From assembly GCA_029449245.1 (NCBI GenBank), contig JANATF010000012.1, positions 248,001-312,000 on the forward strand: DNA of 64,000 bases, written 5' to 3'. The position numbers and the translations under genes are program-made. Below the pieces are notes generated by a model that was not told the origin of the DNA, did no database searches, and saw only the letters and a program-made list of their open reading frames with translations. This DNA comes from Mortierella alpina (Eukaryota > Mortierellomycota > Mortierellomycetes > Mortierellales > Mortierellaceae). Of the stretch, positions 24,460 through 33,839 are shown piece after piece; position 1 is the stretch's first letter; each line of letters begins with the position of its first letter.

Positions 24460-25869
24460 AGTTCCCGAAGCAAATAATCATATCAAAACACTGGTCCCAA
24501 AGCCTTTCTCTGAAACGATGGTGTATTTGTGTTATGTGCTGTGTTGGACGTGAATGTGGACCGGCGATACGAGTACATAAAATATTAAATCATGAGAATT
24601 GATGTCTGTATGTTGAGGAGTCTAGGAGGGTTGAACTTACCGTGGTGAACGCGTGTGGGTATGTGCTCATAGCAAAGCTAGGCAGTGAGATATAGTACAG
24701 GAGAGAGTTGACGGTGATGGAGGATGTTGCGAGTAAAGAGGTGCACAAGAACGCATGCCGTCAGAGTATTACACACTCTGGGGAGATCGAAGTAGACACA
24801 GGCACGTCCTATGTAGGTACTGGGAAACCCTACAGATTGTCATCAAGGTATGTATCACCAGCTTGAATTTTTCTCGGCTAACATAGGCGCTGTGAATGGG
24901 TGCAACTGAGGATCGAACAAGCATGAAGGCACAAGGCGATGTGGGTAGTGAGAAGAGCGAAAAGTGAAATCAAGATGGCGCGGCGTGGGTTTATATAGTA
25001 AATAAAAAATGTTCTTGGCGTGCTCTTGGCGAGCTGGCCCTGTAGATGGTAAGCATGCATACCGCGCACTCATCGACGGAACGCTCTTCCGAATATTGAA
25101 GAGGCGTAGCACAAACTTTTGCGGCGCAATAGACCATCTGCCCTGGATTATTTTTGCTATGCGCTCATTGGTTGCTTGCCTCAGCCGTTTTTTTTCTGTG
25201 ACACAAGATCTTGCGCTTGAAGGGAAGGTCAGAGGAAACTGTTGCGTGCGACATGTTATGAGAAACAAACTGTGTGTCAAAAAAGCTGTTTCTGCCCTAA
25301 GTTCCTTTACGCCTCCGCCCAGTCGCCATCTGCAGTTGATTTGAAGCGCTTGTCTTTGTGAAACAACGCATGTTTCGGGCACAGACCAACCTATATGTTG
25401 AAGTTTTATCTAACTCGTCCTCTTCAAAGGTGACCTTGTCACCTATTCTCTCTCTCACTGCAATGAGATCGGAGCACAGAAACATAGCAAAAGAAATATT
25501 GAAGGCCTAACCATCTCTATCCCAATACGATATAGAATACAGTGTTGTTGCAATTGCAATTGCTTTTATTTTTTCTAAGGACGCTCTGAGTAACACCCTC
25601 ATTCATAACGTGTGCGCTCAATAACCCTCGCCTGTAGAGGGCAGTGGCAATCCTGCACGCAAAGAGAGGCGTTCTTAAAAAAATACCTAAACATGATTCC
25701 TAAGACTGTGCGACACTGACCATCGTGCAACTTATTCTTAATGCCCAATTGATCTTCTTGCAGTGGATTTATCTCTTCCAATATTTGAAATTAACATTAG
25801 CAGGAGCCTCATAAAGCCTTTCCGCTCCACAAGACCACCCCACGTAATATGATTCAGGACCCGGAGGTC
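24460..25869. other. Intergenic, 1.4 kb
   Basis: Between OPT1 and the rRNA relic. On the minus strand a TATATAAA near 24992-24999, a leader and an ATG near 24920 look promoter-like, with a GTAAGT donor after an ATG frame (MSTYPHAFTT) near 24640. No protein of useful length could be built downstream. Nothing else was seen. Confidence 0.4.
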
Positions 25870-26083
25870 TATTCGTATTCAACTAAAAATCGGAAAAGGC
25901 GGTAATCGTCGCGTTCTAGCACGGATTCTGACTTAGAGGTGTTCAGCCATAATCCAACGGATGATAGCTTCGAGCCATTGCTTGCTCAATCAGGCCTTAA
26001 TACCAATTATCCGAATGAACGGTTCCTCTCGTACTAAGTTCAATTACCATTGCAACAACACTTCATCAGTAGGGTAAAACTAG

Positions 26084-26117
<34 letters not shown>

Positions 26118-26167
26118 TCCTATTAGTGGGAGAACAATCCAACGCTTACTTATTTCTGCTTCAGTAG

Positions 26168-26201
<34 letters not shown>

Positions 26202-26216
26202 AGCATCGCTATGAAC

Positions 26217-26247
<31 letters not shown>

Positions 26248-26280
26248 AGCATCGCTATGAACACTTGGCTGCCACAAGCC
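25870..26280 (-). rRNA. Degenerate fragment of 28S (LSU) rRNA, 3' part
   Basis: The plus strand reads as the reverse complement of nuclear large-subunit rRNA around the sarcin-ricin loop. Recognisable blocks are GGATTCTGACTTAGAGG, CCGAATGAACGGTTCCTCTC, GTACTAAGTTCAATTACC, CTGTCTCACGACGGTCTAAA, CCCAGCTCACG, AGAGCCGACATCGAAGGATC and CTTGGCTGCCACAAGCC. The sarcin-ricin core AGTACGAGAGGAAC is intact on the minus strand. Several positions differ from the usual conserved eukaryotic sequence, and one 46-bp segment is tandemly duplicated. The match ends sharply at 26280 and fades below about 25870. It is a single piece outside any rDNA unit (no 18S, 5.8S or ITS nearby), so it is almost certainly non-functional. 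Confidence 0.9.
26171..26262 (-). repeat. Exact 46-bp tandem duplication inside the rRNA relic
   Basis: Bases 26171-26216 and 26217-26262 are identical 46-bp units beginning AGGAAGAGCCGACATCGAAG and ending CGCTATGAAC. Functional LSU rRNA has this segment once. The lack of any difference between the copies suggests the duplication is recent relative to the other changes in the fragment. Confidence 0.93.
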
Positions 26281-26636
26281 TACATGTCTACAGTATGGGT
26301 CAAATGCAGTCTCAATGTCATGGATGACAAGATTCATTGCGTTACCATACCCTCGAATTTTCCTCAGTTCCCTTGAAATTTTCTTATTCTAGCATAGGCA
26401 ACATCAGTTTGCTGATGTCGACAGCACCCAGAAAGTGCGCCTTCGCCCAAGTAAAAAAGTCCGCGCCGAATTTCGCTTTTATTGTATCTTTCCTCATCAC
26501 CCACACACACCTCCCGCTTCCTATTTCCCACGCATTCCTCTACGTTTCGCTTTCCCATACTAGCCCAGTCTTCGCACTCAACATCATCCGCTACGCATAA
26601 TCATTTTCAAAAGCAAACCAAACGACTGCTTTTAGC

Positions 26637-27617
26637 ATGCCATCGCCTCCTGAGGACGAGACCGGTATAGAAGTGGTTATTGCCATCACTGGCAATGCCC
26701 TAAAAATACCTGGTGTTGACGCTTCCGCGATCGTTGGGGCCATTCCTGCTGTCGCCATTACCAAAGACGCCATTACTGAGAGTACCTCTTGGTTCCGTAA
26801 AGTCGTAGCAGCTGGTGCCCTACGTAAAGTTGACGGAGTTTGGACGAGAACTGTCCAGATCCTTACGACGAGCAAGGTCCATGTTGACAGCATGTGCCCC
26901 ATTGCCAAGACCGCCTACGTCTACTACGACGACGATGTCTATGACTCTGTCCTGACTGAGAAGACCACTGGGATCACTTATGTGACCCAGCTTATCTTTG
27001 ACAGCGAGACCGAGGTGTACTACGTTTACTACCGCTGGGGAGGGACCGACTACAAGTTGGATGGACCCCACGAGACCATTGAGTCTGCGAAGAAGACCTT
27101 CCAGGTCACCTACAATGAGAAATTCGATATCGAGTGGACTGAGCGCGAGACCACCACTAGCGAGAAGTGGACCTACCATGTCAAGACCTATGAGTCCTAC
27201 GAGGAGATTCAGGAGGTCGAGGAGGTCGAAGAGTTCGAGGAGGAGACTGTGGCAGCATTGAATATCTTTAGCAAGAAGGAGATTGTCGTCGATGATGATC
27301 ACTCTGTGCAAAATGGCACCTTGACTACCGAAATCCAGAAGGATTCTGTCATTCAGCAAACGGAGGAGAAAGTTATTGTAGTTGATCAGCCGGTGAAGTC
27401 CAAGGACACAGCTTCCGCGACATGCACTGAGGAGCAAATCGTTGTAGAGGCGACCATCGAGCACATTGTTGAGTCCGTAGCCGTCTCAGGGCCAGCGCAG
27501 GAGCATGAACCTTTCGTATCGGAAAAGACGAAGCCACTTGCTGGAGGAAAGAAGGGTGGTAGTGCGGGACTATCCACTATTGCCATTGCTGCAGTGACAG
27601 AAGCATCGCAAATGTAA
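26637..27617 (+). CDS. WGR-domain protein without a PARP catalytic domain
   Basis: A single-exon protein of 326 residues. Residues ~98-190 fit a WGR domain, the DNA-end/nucleic-acid-sensing module of PARP1-3: an opening VYDSVLT, the pattern YVTQLIFDSETEVYYVYY, RWGG at 133-136 in place of RWGR, then ESAKKTFQVTYNEKF, IEWTERE and KWTYHVKTYE. The N-terminal 90 residues are unassigned. After residue 190 comes a run rich in Glu/Val (EEIQEVEEVEEFEEE), then a Ser/Thr/Lys/Glu tail that looks disordered. There is no ADP-ribosyltransferase, BRCT motif or zinc finger. Similar free-standing WGR proteins are known in fungi and bacteria, but their function is not settled. Its upstream region contains the rRNA relic. 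Start chosen as the first ATG after a C/T-rich leader. Confidence 0.82.
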   Translation: MPSPPEDETGIEVVIAITGNALKIPGVDASAIVGAIPAVAITKDAITESTSWFRKVVAAGALRKVDGVWTRTVQILTTSKVHVDSMCPIAKTAYVYYDDDVYDSVLTEKTTGITYVTQLIFDSETEVYYVYYRWGGTDYKLDGPHETIESAKKTFQVTYNEKFDIEWTERETTTSEKWTYHVKTYESYEEIQEVEEVEEFEEETVAALNIFSKKEIVVDDDHSVQNGTLTTEIQKDSVIQQTEEKVIVVDQPVKSKDTASATCTEEQIVVEATIEHIVESVAVSGPAQEHEPFVSEKTKPLAGGKKGGSAGLSTIAIAAVTEASQM

Positions 27618-28140
27618 ATGCTAAATGCCCAACCAAGATCCCAAATGGTTGTTTTTACTTGAACAATGGACAGGTATTAATTTTTTTTGGGAATGGAGAT
27701 ATTGGAGCAGAAAAGAAAGCACAATAGTTGAAAAAAGTTATATGCAGGGTCTGGTGGGTAGAACCTACCGTTAGACCTGTCCACGTGGCGCACGGCCGAA
27801 ATAGGAACAAGAAACAACTTTAAAGATGCTATGGCCGAACAATCGCTTGTTTTGGATGTACTTTGTCCTGATTTGTACAGCCTCAACTGTACCGAGCTCG
27901 GTTCTGTGGTAAGAGTGCGAGGTCTAAAACAAGCGCCAAAGCGCATTCTCGGCATAACGGCCATGGCTACTCAGACCGCCGCCATATATGCCTTTTGGAA
28001 CAAAAAATGGTGATACGAGCGGAGTCCAACTTTGAACGTTGATGTTCGCTAGCAGTGTCATTCCATGCATCATACTTGTATTCCGCAGAACATACGTGGG
28101 TACAGTAAAGGAATGGGCATGAAGCACTTATGACAGCAGT
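27618..28140. other. Intergenic, downstream of the WGR gene
   Basis: About 0.5 kb with no coding signal or RNA gene that I can support. Confidence 0.5.
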
Positions 28141-28497
28141 TCAGTGGGCGTAAAGTTGGTTTTCTGGGTGGCTGGGAAAGGTACTTGAGGAACCGGGTAC
28201 CAACTGGAGGACATAGCCATGGTACCCAAGTGTGGACGGTTCCCCAGCTTCCAATTCTCGGAGCAACGGACGCCGTGGGTAGGCGTGTTTACGATCAAGG
28301 ATGTATGTGTCAGGTTTAGTTGCGTTAACGTGAAGTACTACGGTAAACCTTCTGTTTGGCATGGCGTCCTTGGACGCATGGACGATACAACGAATGACGA
28401 GGACTGGAGGGATTGTAGAGGCCAAAAGGACTGCAAGGTAGGAAATGACCACAACGGCAAAGAGGCAGGAAAGTGCTATGAAGCAATGCACAAGCAT
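28141..28497 (-). CDS. Possible small membrane-anchored or secreted protein
   Basis: An ATG-started frame of 118 residues on the minus strand. The first ~35 residues are strongly hydrophobic (IALSCLFAVVVISYLAVLLA), compatible with a signal anchor. The remainder (VVLHVNATKPDTYILDRKHA, then GYHGYVLQLVPGSSS) is soluble-looking with one NxT site. No family is recognised, no TATA box or leader is clear, and the frame could be chance. It lies between the WGR gene and OPT2. Confidence 0.28.
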   Translation of the reverse strand: MLVHCFIALSCLFAVVVISYLAVLLASTIPPVLVIRCIVHASKDAMPNRRFTVVLHVNATKPDTYILDRKHAYPRRPLLRELEAGEPSTLGYHGYVLQLVPGSSSTFPSHPENQLYAH

Positions 28498-29079
28498 TCA
28501 TCTAGCCAACAATTGTCCAGCAACTTTCTCTGACACCCCTGTCCCCTGTCTGAACAGGAGGTTGCAATCGAGAGTTATGCGACAGGGCACCCTCGTCTTT
28601 TTTTAACTTTTTTATCTGCTTATGCGTTATGCGCGTGTCACACAATAAGGTTTTGACCAATAATTCGAGTTCCCAGTAATCGCGATGGTGTGCACAAGAA
28701 GGTTTGCATGCTTGTTACCTCGCAAACAATACACGCGCACACTTGTTTACCTTCCCCGTCCCTTGCTCGGTCTCGATCCAGCCCACCCACTGCTTGCCCG
28801 AATGAGGACAGGGTTCATAGAATGGGTAGAGGGCAAGAGTTTTCTCTATGGACTTTATGGACCGAAAGGTCTTTCAAGGCGTATATATTAGTTTTTTTGT
28901 GTCTGCCCGAGAGTTCTTGTTCCCATAACACTCTTCTGCTCGGTCAACGTCTTACACTGATTTTTTCCAAGAGGTCGAGTTGCCGTCCCGCTATTCATGA
29001 ATCAATGATTCATTGTCTTCAGTCATCACGCTTTTCAATTGTCTAGTTGACTGCACTTCCAACCTCAAGTCACTTATCG
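28498..29079. other. Upstream region of OPT2, 0.6 kb
   Basis: Bases between the possible small protein at 28141-28497 and the OPT2 TATA box. It holds a short palindrome at 28997-29013, listed separately, and no coding signal that I can support. Confidence 0.5.
28997..29013. promoter_or_regulatory. Short palindrome upstream of the OPT2 TATA box
   Basis: ATGAATC-AAT-GATTCAT: perfect 7-bp arms around a 3-bp centre, 67 bp before the OPT2 TATA box. It may be a transcription-factor site. I saw no counterpart at the same place before OPT1. Confidence 0.3.
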
Positions 29080-29087
29080 TATAAAAA
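29080..29087 (+). promoter_or_regulatory. TATA box of OPT2
   Basis: TATAAAAA, 170 bp upstream of the ATG at 29250, followed by a C/T-rich leader that includes CGCACATCTGAG, a string also present just before the OPT1 ATG. Confidence 0.65.
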
Positions 29088-29249
29088 GGAAGTCCACCCT
29101 GCCCCTGTTTTCTCCCCTTGTCCTTAACCAGCATCTCTCATCAGCGCTCGTTGGCCCCTCCCTTTCCCTAACTCCTTCCTTCCTTCCCTCCCTTCCTCCC
29201 TCATCAGTACCGCACATCTGAGTGAGACACAAGTCCATTTCCCTTTATC

Positions 29250-31513
29250 ATGTCTGAGCAGAAGCAAGAATATCCTGGAGAGAAGGAGTTCGTCGACGAG
29301 AAGTTCGATGTTGAGCAGTCGTCTGTCGTTCTTGAAGAAGAAAACTCTCCCATTCTCGAGGTTGCAGCCATTGTCTCCAACAAGGATGATCCCTCCCTCC
29401 CCGTTATGACCTTCCGTTACTATGTGATGGCTGTCGTCTTCTCACTGATCCTTTCCTTCTTCAACCAGTTCTTGTAAGTTACAATTCGCTTCATATTTCC
29501 ACACACAAAAGCGATAATGGCGCTAGAGTAGCCCTACTGATGAGTGCTTCTTATATATGTGCAAAAAATAGCTGGTTCCGAGCTCATCCTATGACTATCT
29601 CCTCGTTGGTGATCCAACTCCTGTCGTACCCTATCGGCAAGTTCATGGCCAGAGTCCTCCCCGCTGGTCGCCTTAACCCCGGCCCCTTCTCAATCAAGGA
29701 GCACGTCTTGGTGGGTATGACTGCCAACTGTGCTGGTGGTACCGCCTACGCTGTCGATATCACTGTTATCCAAAAAGTCTTCTACAACGAGGACTTTGGA
29801 TTCTTGGCCAACTTCTTGCTTATTCTCACGACGCAGATGTTGGGTTACGGAATGGCAGGTGTCCTTCGTCGCTACCTCGTCTACCCCGCTGCCATGATCT
29901 GGCCCGCCAACTTGGTGCAGGTCGCCTTGTTCAACACTCTCCACAAGGATGAGGAACTTGCCCCTGGCCAGTGGTCTCGCCTCAAATTCTTTTTGGTCGC
30001 TTGCTTTGCCATGTTCCTGTATGCCTGGATCCCTGGTTTCCTGTTCCCCGTCCTAAGCTCCATTGCTTGGATCTGCTGGATCAAGCCCGATAACCTGGTT
30101 CTGTCCCAGATTACCGGTGCCGGTGGCCTCGGATTCGGTGCTATCTCACTTGACTGGAACAATATTGTCGCCTTCTTGGGTTCCCCACTTGTCATCCCTT
30201 GGTGGGCTCAGGTCAACATTGGTCTCGGTTTCTTCCTCATTGCCTGGGTCATGGTCCCTATTGCCTACTACACTAATCTGTGGGATGCCAAGAAGTTCCC
30301 CATCATGACCCATCGCCTGTACCGTATCAACGGCGAGAGCTACAATACCACCCTTATCATGACCAACAACGTCTTGGACGAGGACAAGTACACCGCTTAC
30401 GGTCCACTCCGCATTTCCACCTTCTTTGCTCTCACCTACGGTATTGGTTTTGCCGGACTTTCCTCCATGATCACCCACACTTGGTTGTACCATCGCCAAA
30501 ATCTGGTCGCCCAATGGAAGCAGTCGCGCGAGCACTCGGAGGATATCCACCACAAGCTGATGCAGGCCTACCCTGAGGTTCCCGACTGGTGGTATGCCGC
30601 CTTGTTCATCATCATGACTGCCATTGCCGTCATTACCTGCGAGGTCTGGGACTACAAGTTGCCCTGGTGGGCTGTCCTTTTGGCCATTTTCTTGGCTGCC
30701 TTCTTTGCCCTCCCTGTTGGTTTGATTCAGGCCATTACCAACCAGCAACCTGGTCTCAACATTATCACCGAGTACGTTATCGGCTATATCCTCCCCGGTC
30801 GCCCTATTGCCAACGTTACCTTCAAGACACTTGGTTACATCTCCATGGCCCAGGCCATGACCTTCACTGGTGATCTTAAGCTGGGCCACTACATGAAGAT
30901 CCCCCCTCGCGCCATGTTCTGGGCTCAGCTTCTTGGCACCTTCATCGCCGGTTTGACCAACTTGTTGACTGCCAACTGGTTGCTGTCGACCCAGAAGGGC
31001 ATCTGTACCAAGGAATCCAGGGAATTCACCTGCCCCTCGGCCAACACGTTCTACTCTGCCTCAGTCATTTGGGGAGTGATTGCCCCCGATCGCATGTTTG
31101 GACCTACGTCCATGTACAACGCCATCAACTACTTCTTCTTGATTGGTTTCGTTCTTCCCATCCCCTTCTACTACCTCAATAAGTTCTTTCCCAACACGTT
31201 TTTGGATTATGTCCATATCCCCGTTCTGCTGGCTGCTACTGGAATGATGCCCCCCGCCCAGGCATACCATTACACTAATTGGTTGGCGGTTGGGTTCCTG
31301 TTCCAGTACTTTGCCCGTCGTTACCACCGTGACTGGCATCTGCGCTTCACCTATATTCTGTCAGCTGCGTTCGATTCCGGCACGGCCTTCATGGTTCTGC
31401 TGTCGTTCTTCCTCTTTACGATGCGTAATGCTGACATGGTGGACTGGTGGGGCACTCGTAACGACCTGTGCCCGCTCGAGGGTCAGCCTTACTATGCTGT
31501 TCCAACAGCTTAG
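29250..31513 (+). CDS. OPT-family oligopeptide transporter, copy 2
   Basis: A 721-residue paralogue of the gene at 21940, in the same direction. Exons are 29250-29473 and 29572-31513, with the intron at the same codon (FNQFFWF). Both N-termini start MSEQKQEY and share EKEF(I/V)DEKFDVE. The NPGPFSIKEH, TNQQPGLNIITE and KIPPRAMFWAQ signatures are present. Differences cluster in the N-terminus, in the loop around MTHRLYRINGESYNT, in the extracellular-looking segment STQKGICTKESREFTCPS, and at the C-terminus, which here lacks the Pro/Ala tail of copy 1. The transport mechanism should be shared, and the variable loops could alter substrate preference. That is inference. Confidence 0.95.
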
Positions 31514-31564
31514 GGTGCATAAGCAAAGCAAGACACTCCTATATACCTCATTTTTCGTTGATAT

Positions 31565-31570
31565 AATAAA
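31565..31570 (+). terminator. Polyadenylation signal of OPT2
   Basis: AATAAA 51 bp past the OPT2 stop. The convergent F-box gene ends about 390 bp further on, and the space between holds nothing else recognisable. Confidence 0.5.
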
Positions 31571-31958
31571 AACATACGGAAAACTTGTTGACCAAGTACA
31601 TTTCAGAGGCATGGAGTACATGGAGAATGATGATGATGTGTTTCTATGATCGGCTATCATGTCTACCGTGGATTTCCATCTCAACGCAAACGTGGTATGC
31701 TCGCGGGAATACATACTATGTGAATCAATAAGATTAGCGTGGTCCATGGTCGCTTTTTTGCATTTGAACGCTGTCAGTTATGATCGAGATGTATAAGTGT
31801 TGTTAGGTCGTTGCTCCCGCACTGACTGGCCTCCCTCTTCACATATTTTATGTCTGCACGTTTCATCCTCACACCTTCAAGTCATTTCTAATGGTGGAGG
31901 TGAGATATCGTGTATTCAATATATATAAACGAACGTTCGGCTGCGACGACAGGGAAAC

Positions 31959-33839
31959 CTAAAATAGTATTCCTCCTTGAAATGGCCACCCGTCGCCACC
32001 ATGGCTAGTTTCGTCCTCACCCCAGATCCGGACCGAGATCTCAAGTCCTGAGCGTAATGTTGCCTTGTAAACACCAAGCACAGGTGCGTTCACGGTCCCA
32101 TCCATAGTCTCTGAGTGTGTGCCGGAGACGGTTCCTGATGTTATTGGTACTGATGAAAGCTGCACAGCACATCTCGAGGAGGATGACGATGCCTGAGTCC
32201 GCCTTCGCTTTGAGGGACCGAAACTGGAAGACCGCTGTGCATCCTCATGTGTCGCACCGTCCTCTGCTGCGTCTTGCAAAGTTGTGGATGATCTTGTTCG
32301 GCCCCTTCCTGACGCTTTCAAAGTTTTGACCGCAGCTTTTGGAGACTCTTCCAGGGTCCCTCCTGCTGCTCCTGGTATGTCCGTCTGTGCTGTACTGGGC
32401 AAAGTCAGCACTATCGAGTCCTGCTTGATACGGTCCTCATGGAAGTTTGAGATTACATCCGCCAATGGATCGTTGACGTCGCTTTCATCACTAGGGCATA
32501 TCGTTGGCGGTGGGATGACATCGCTGGTCCGGAATTGAAACTCTTTGAGAGATGGAAACAAATTTCCAACCTCGACAATATCCTTCCACTCCATAGGGTA
32601 TCTGATTTTAGAAATATCCAGCTTTTCTAGCCTCGTCAAGGAGGACAAGAAGGGTCCTCCCACCTCCAGCAGACGTAGAGAGAAGCCATGTCCAGACATT
32701 TTGAGATACTCCAGTTTTAGCAAGGACGAAATCTGGCGGTACATCATAGGGAGCAGAGCCGACGGCGTATGAGCCTCTGCAGTGTAATTGGCATGGATTC
32801 CAGAGATGTCGAGATGCCGGAGTTCATGACAGACCCAGGGAGCATCGTCATTAAAGATGAGCAGCTGCACCTGGTCACACCACGAGATATCCAAGTACTC
32901 GAGTTGACGAGAGGACCGGACGATAGCTGATATGCTCTCATGGGTGATGTAAGAGCAGAACGGCAGTCGAAGTGATTTGAGCTCTGGACACTGGGCCGCC
33001 ACCAACTGAATTTCCGAATCCCGTACTTCCGTGAGTCCCAGATCCAAAAACCGCAAGTTGGACGAGACTTGCAAGATGGTACGAAAACCCGTCGAGGCAA
33101 GGCCTAGACAAAAGTGAAAGTTGAGGATCTCCAGTTTGAGGCAGTGTGTAGCCACGCCGACCAGGGCTCTCTCTGTTAAGAACTGATGGAGCGAGACCGA
33201 GAGTTGGAGCAGATCTGGAAAGTGCTTTGCGAACGCGACCAGTTCATCGTCGTCGAACCGTGGGTGGGTGCAGGCGATACGGTTGAGTCGTGGTTGGGAA
33301 GTCGCGATGGCCTCGAGGACCTTGCCCGTGAAATCGTGCCCTGATATTTGGCGGAGCTCCGGACATGCCCGGAGAAGAGCTGACATGTCCTCCGAGTTCC
33401 AGTCAAAGATGTCGGTTTCGAACTGCTTGAGATATACACAATGCCTTGCGATGGTAGAGACGATGGAGCTCTTGGTCTCTCGAGGCAAGTGCATGATCAG
33501 CCGCTCGAGATAGGGTGTCCGAGACAGGATGTTGTCCAGTTGAGCCGTAATGAGACTCATATCGACGTCCGGATTCATCCTACTAGAGGTGGAAAGGTCA
33601 AGGCTCAAGGCTCGGATGAGGTGGCCTCGCCGATCCAGGACAGGCCAGAGTGGAGTAAGATCGTGGGTGAACCAGTCCTTGGGGATGATAAGCTGGCGCC
33701 AGAGAACTTGCGACGTGTGAACATGCCAGGCACTGCAGACGAGTGACGCGGTGAGCAACGTTGGCGCGTCAAGGCAGTTAATGATCAAGCCGAGGATCTC
33801 TGGGATGGAGAGGACCTGCTGGGAAGGAGGTGGATTCAT
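31959..33839 (-). CDS. F-box / leucine-rich-repeat protein
   Basis: A single-exon gene of 626 residues. Residues ~10-50 form an F-box (SIPEILGLIINCLDAPTLLT, CSAWH, LWRQL), which in known proteins docks to Skp1 in SCF ubiquitin ligases. Residues ~115-430 carry LRRs of the cysteine-containing type (LKLEILNFHFCLGL, LRFLDLGLTEVRD, LKSLRLPFCSYIT, LEYLDISWCDQV, LRHLDISGI, LEYLKMSG, LEKLDISKI), a likely substrate-binding solenoid. The C-terminal ~170 residues are low complexity, with a basic cluster GPSKRRRTQ near residue 545 that may be a nuclear signal. F-box/LRR proteins of this form are expanded in Mucoromycota and Mortierella-like fungi. The target is unknown. Confidence 0.9.
   Translation of the reverse strand: MNPPPSQQVLSIPEILGLIINCLDAPTLLTASLVCSAWHVHTSQVLWRQLIIPKDWFTHDLTPLWPVLDRRGHLIRALSLDLSTSSRMNPDVDMSLITAQLDNILSRTPYLERLIMHLPRETKSSIVSTIARHCVYLKQFETDIFDWNSEDMSALLRACPELRQISGHDFTGKVLEAIATSQPRLNRIACTHPRFDDDELVAFAKHFPDLLQLSVSLHQFLTERALVGVATHCLKLEILNFHFCLGLASTGFRTILQVSSNLRFLDLGLTEVRDSEIQLVAAQCPELKSLRLPFCSYITHESISAIVRSSRQLEYLDISWCDQVQLLIFNDDAPWVCHELRHLDISGIHANYTAEAHTPSALLPMMYRQISSLLKLEYLKMSGHGFSLRLLEVGGPFLSSLTRLEKLDISKIRYPMEWKDIVEVGNLFPSLKEFQFRTSDVIPPPTICPSDESDVNDPLADVISNFHEDRIKQDSIVLTLPSTAQTDIPGAAGGTLEESPKAAVKTLKASGRGRTRSSTTLQDAAEDGATHEDAQRSSSFGPSKRRRTQASSSSSRCAVQLSSVPITSGTVSGTHSETMDGTVNAPVLGVYKATLRSGLEISVRIWGEDETSHGGDGWPFQGGILF

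Noticed and set aside
24620-25010. Promoter-like TATATAAA, ATG and GTAAGT donor on the minus strand
   Set aside because: The best spliced product ends after about 18 codons and would run into the OPT1 3' end. It could be a non-coding transcript, but the sequence alone does not support a gene.
25870-26280. Functional rRNA gene
   Set aside because: Only a fragment is present, it carries a 46-bp duplication and many changes, and there is no 18S, ITS, 5.8S or rest of 28S around it.
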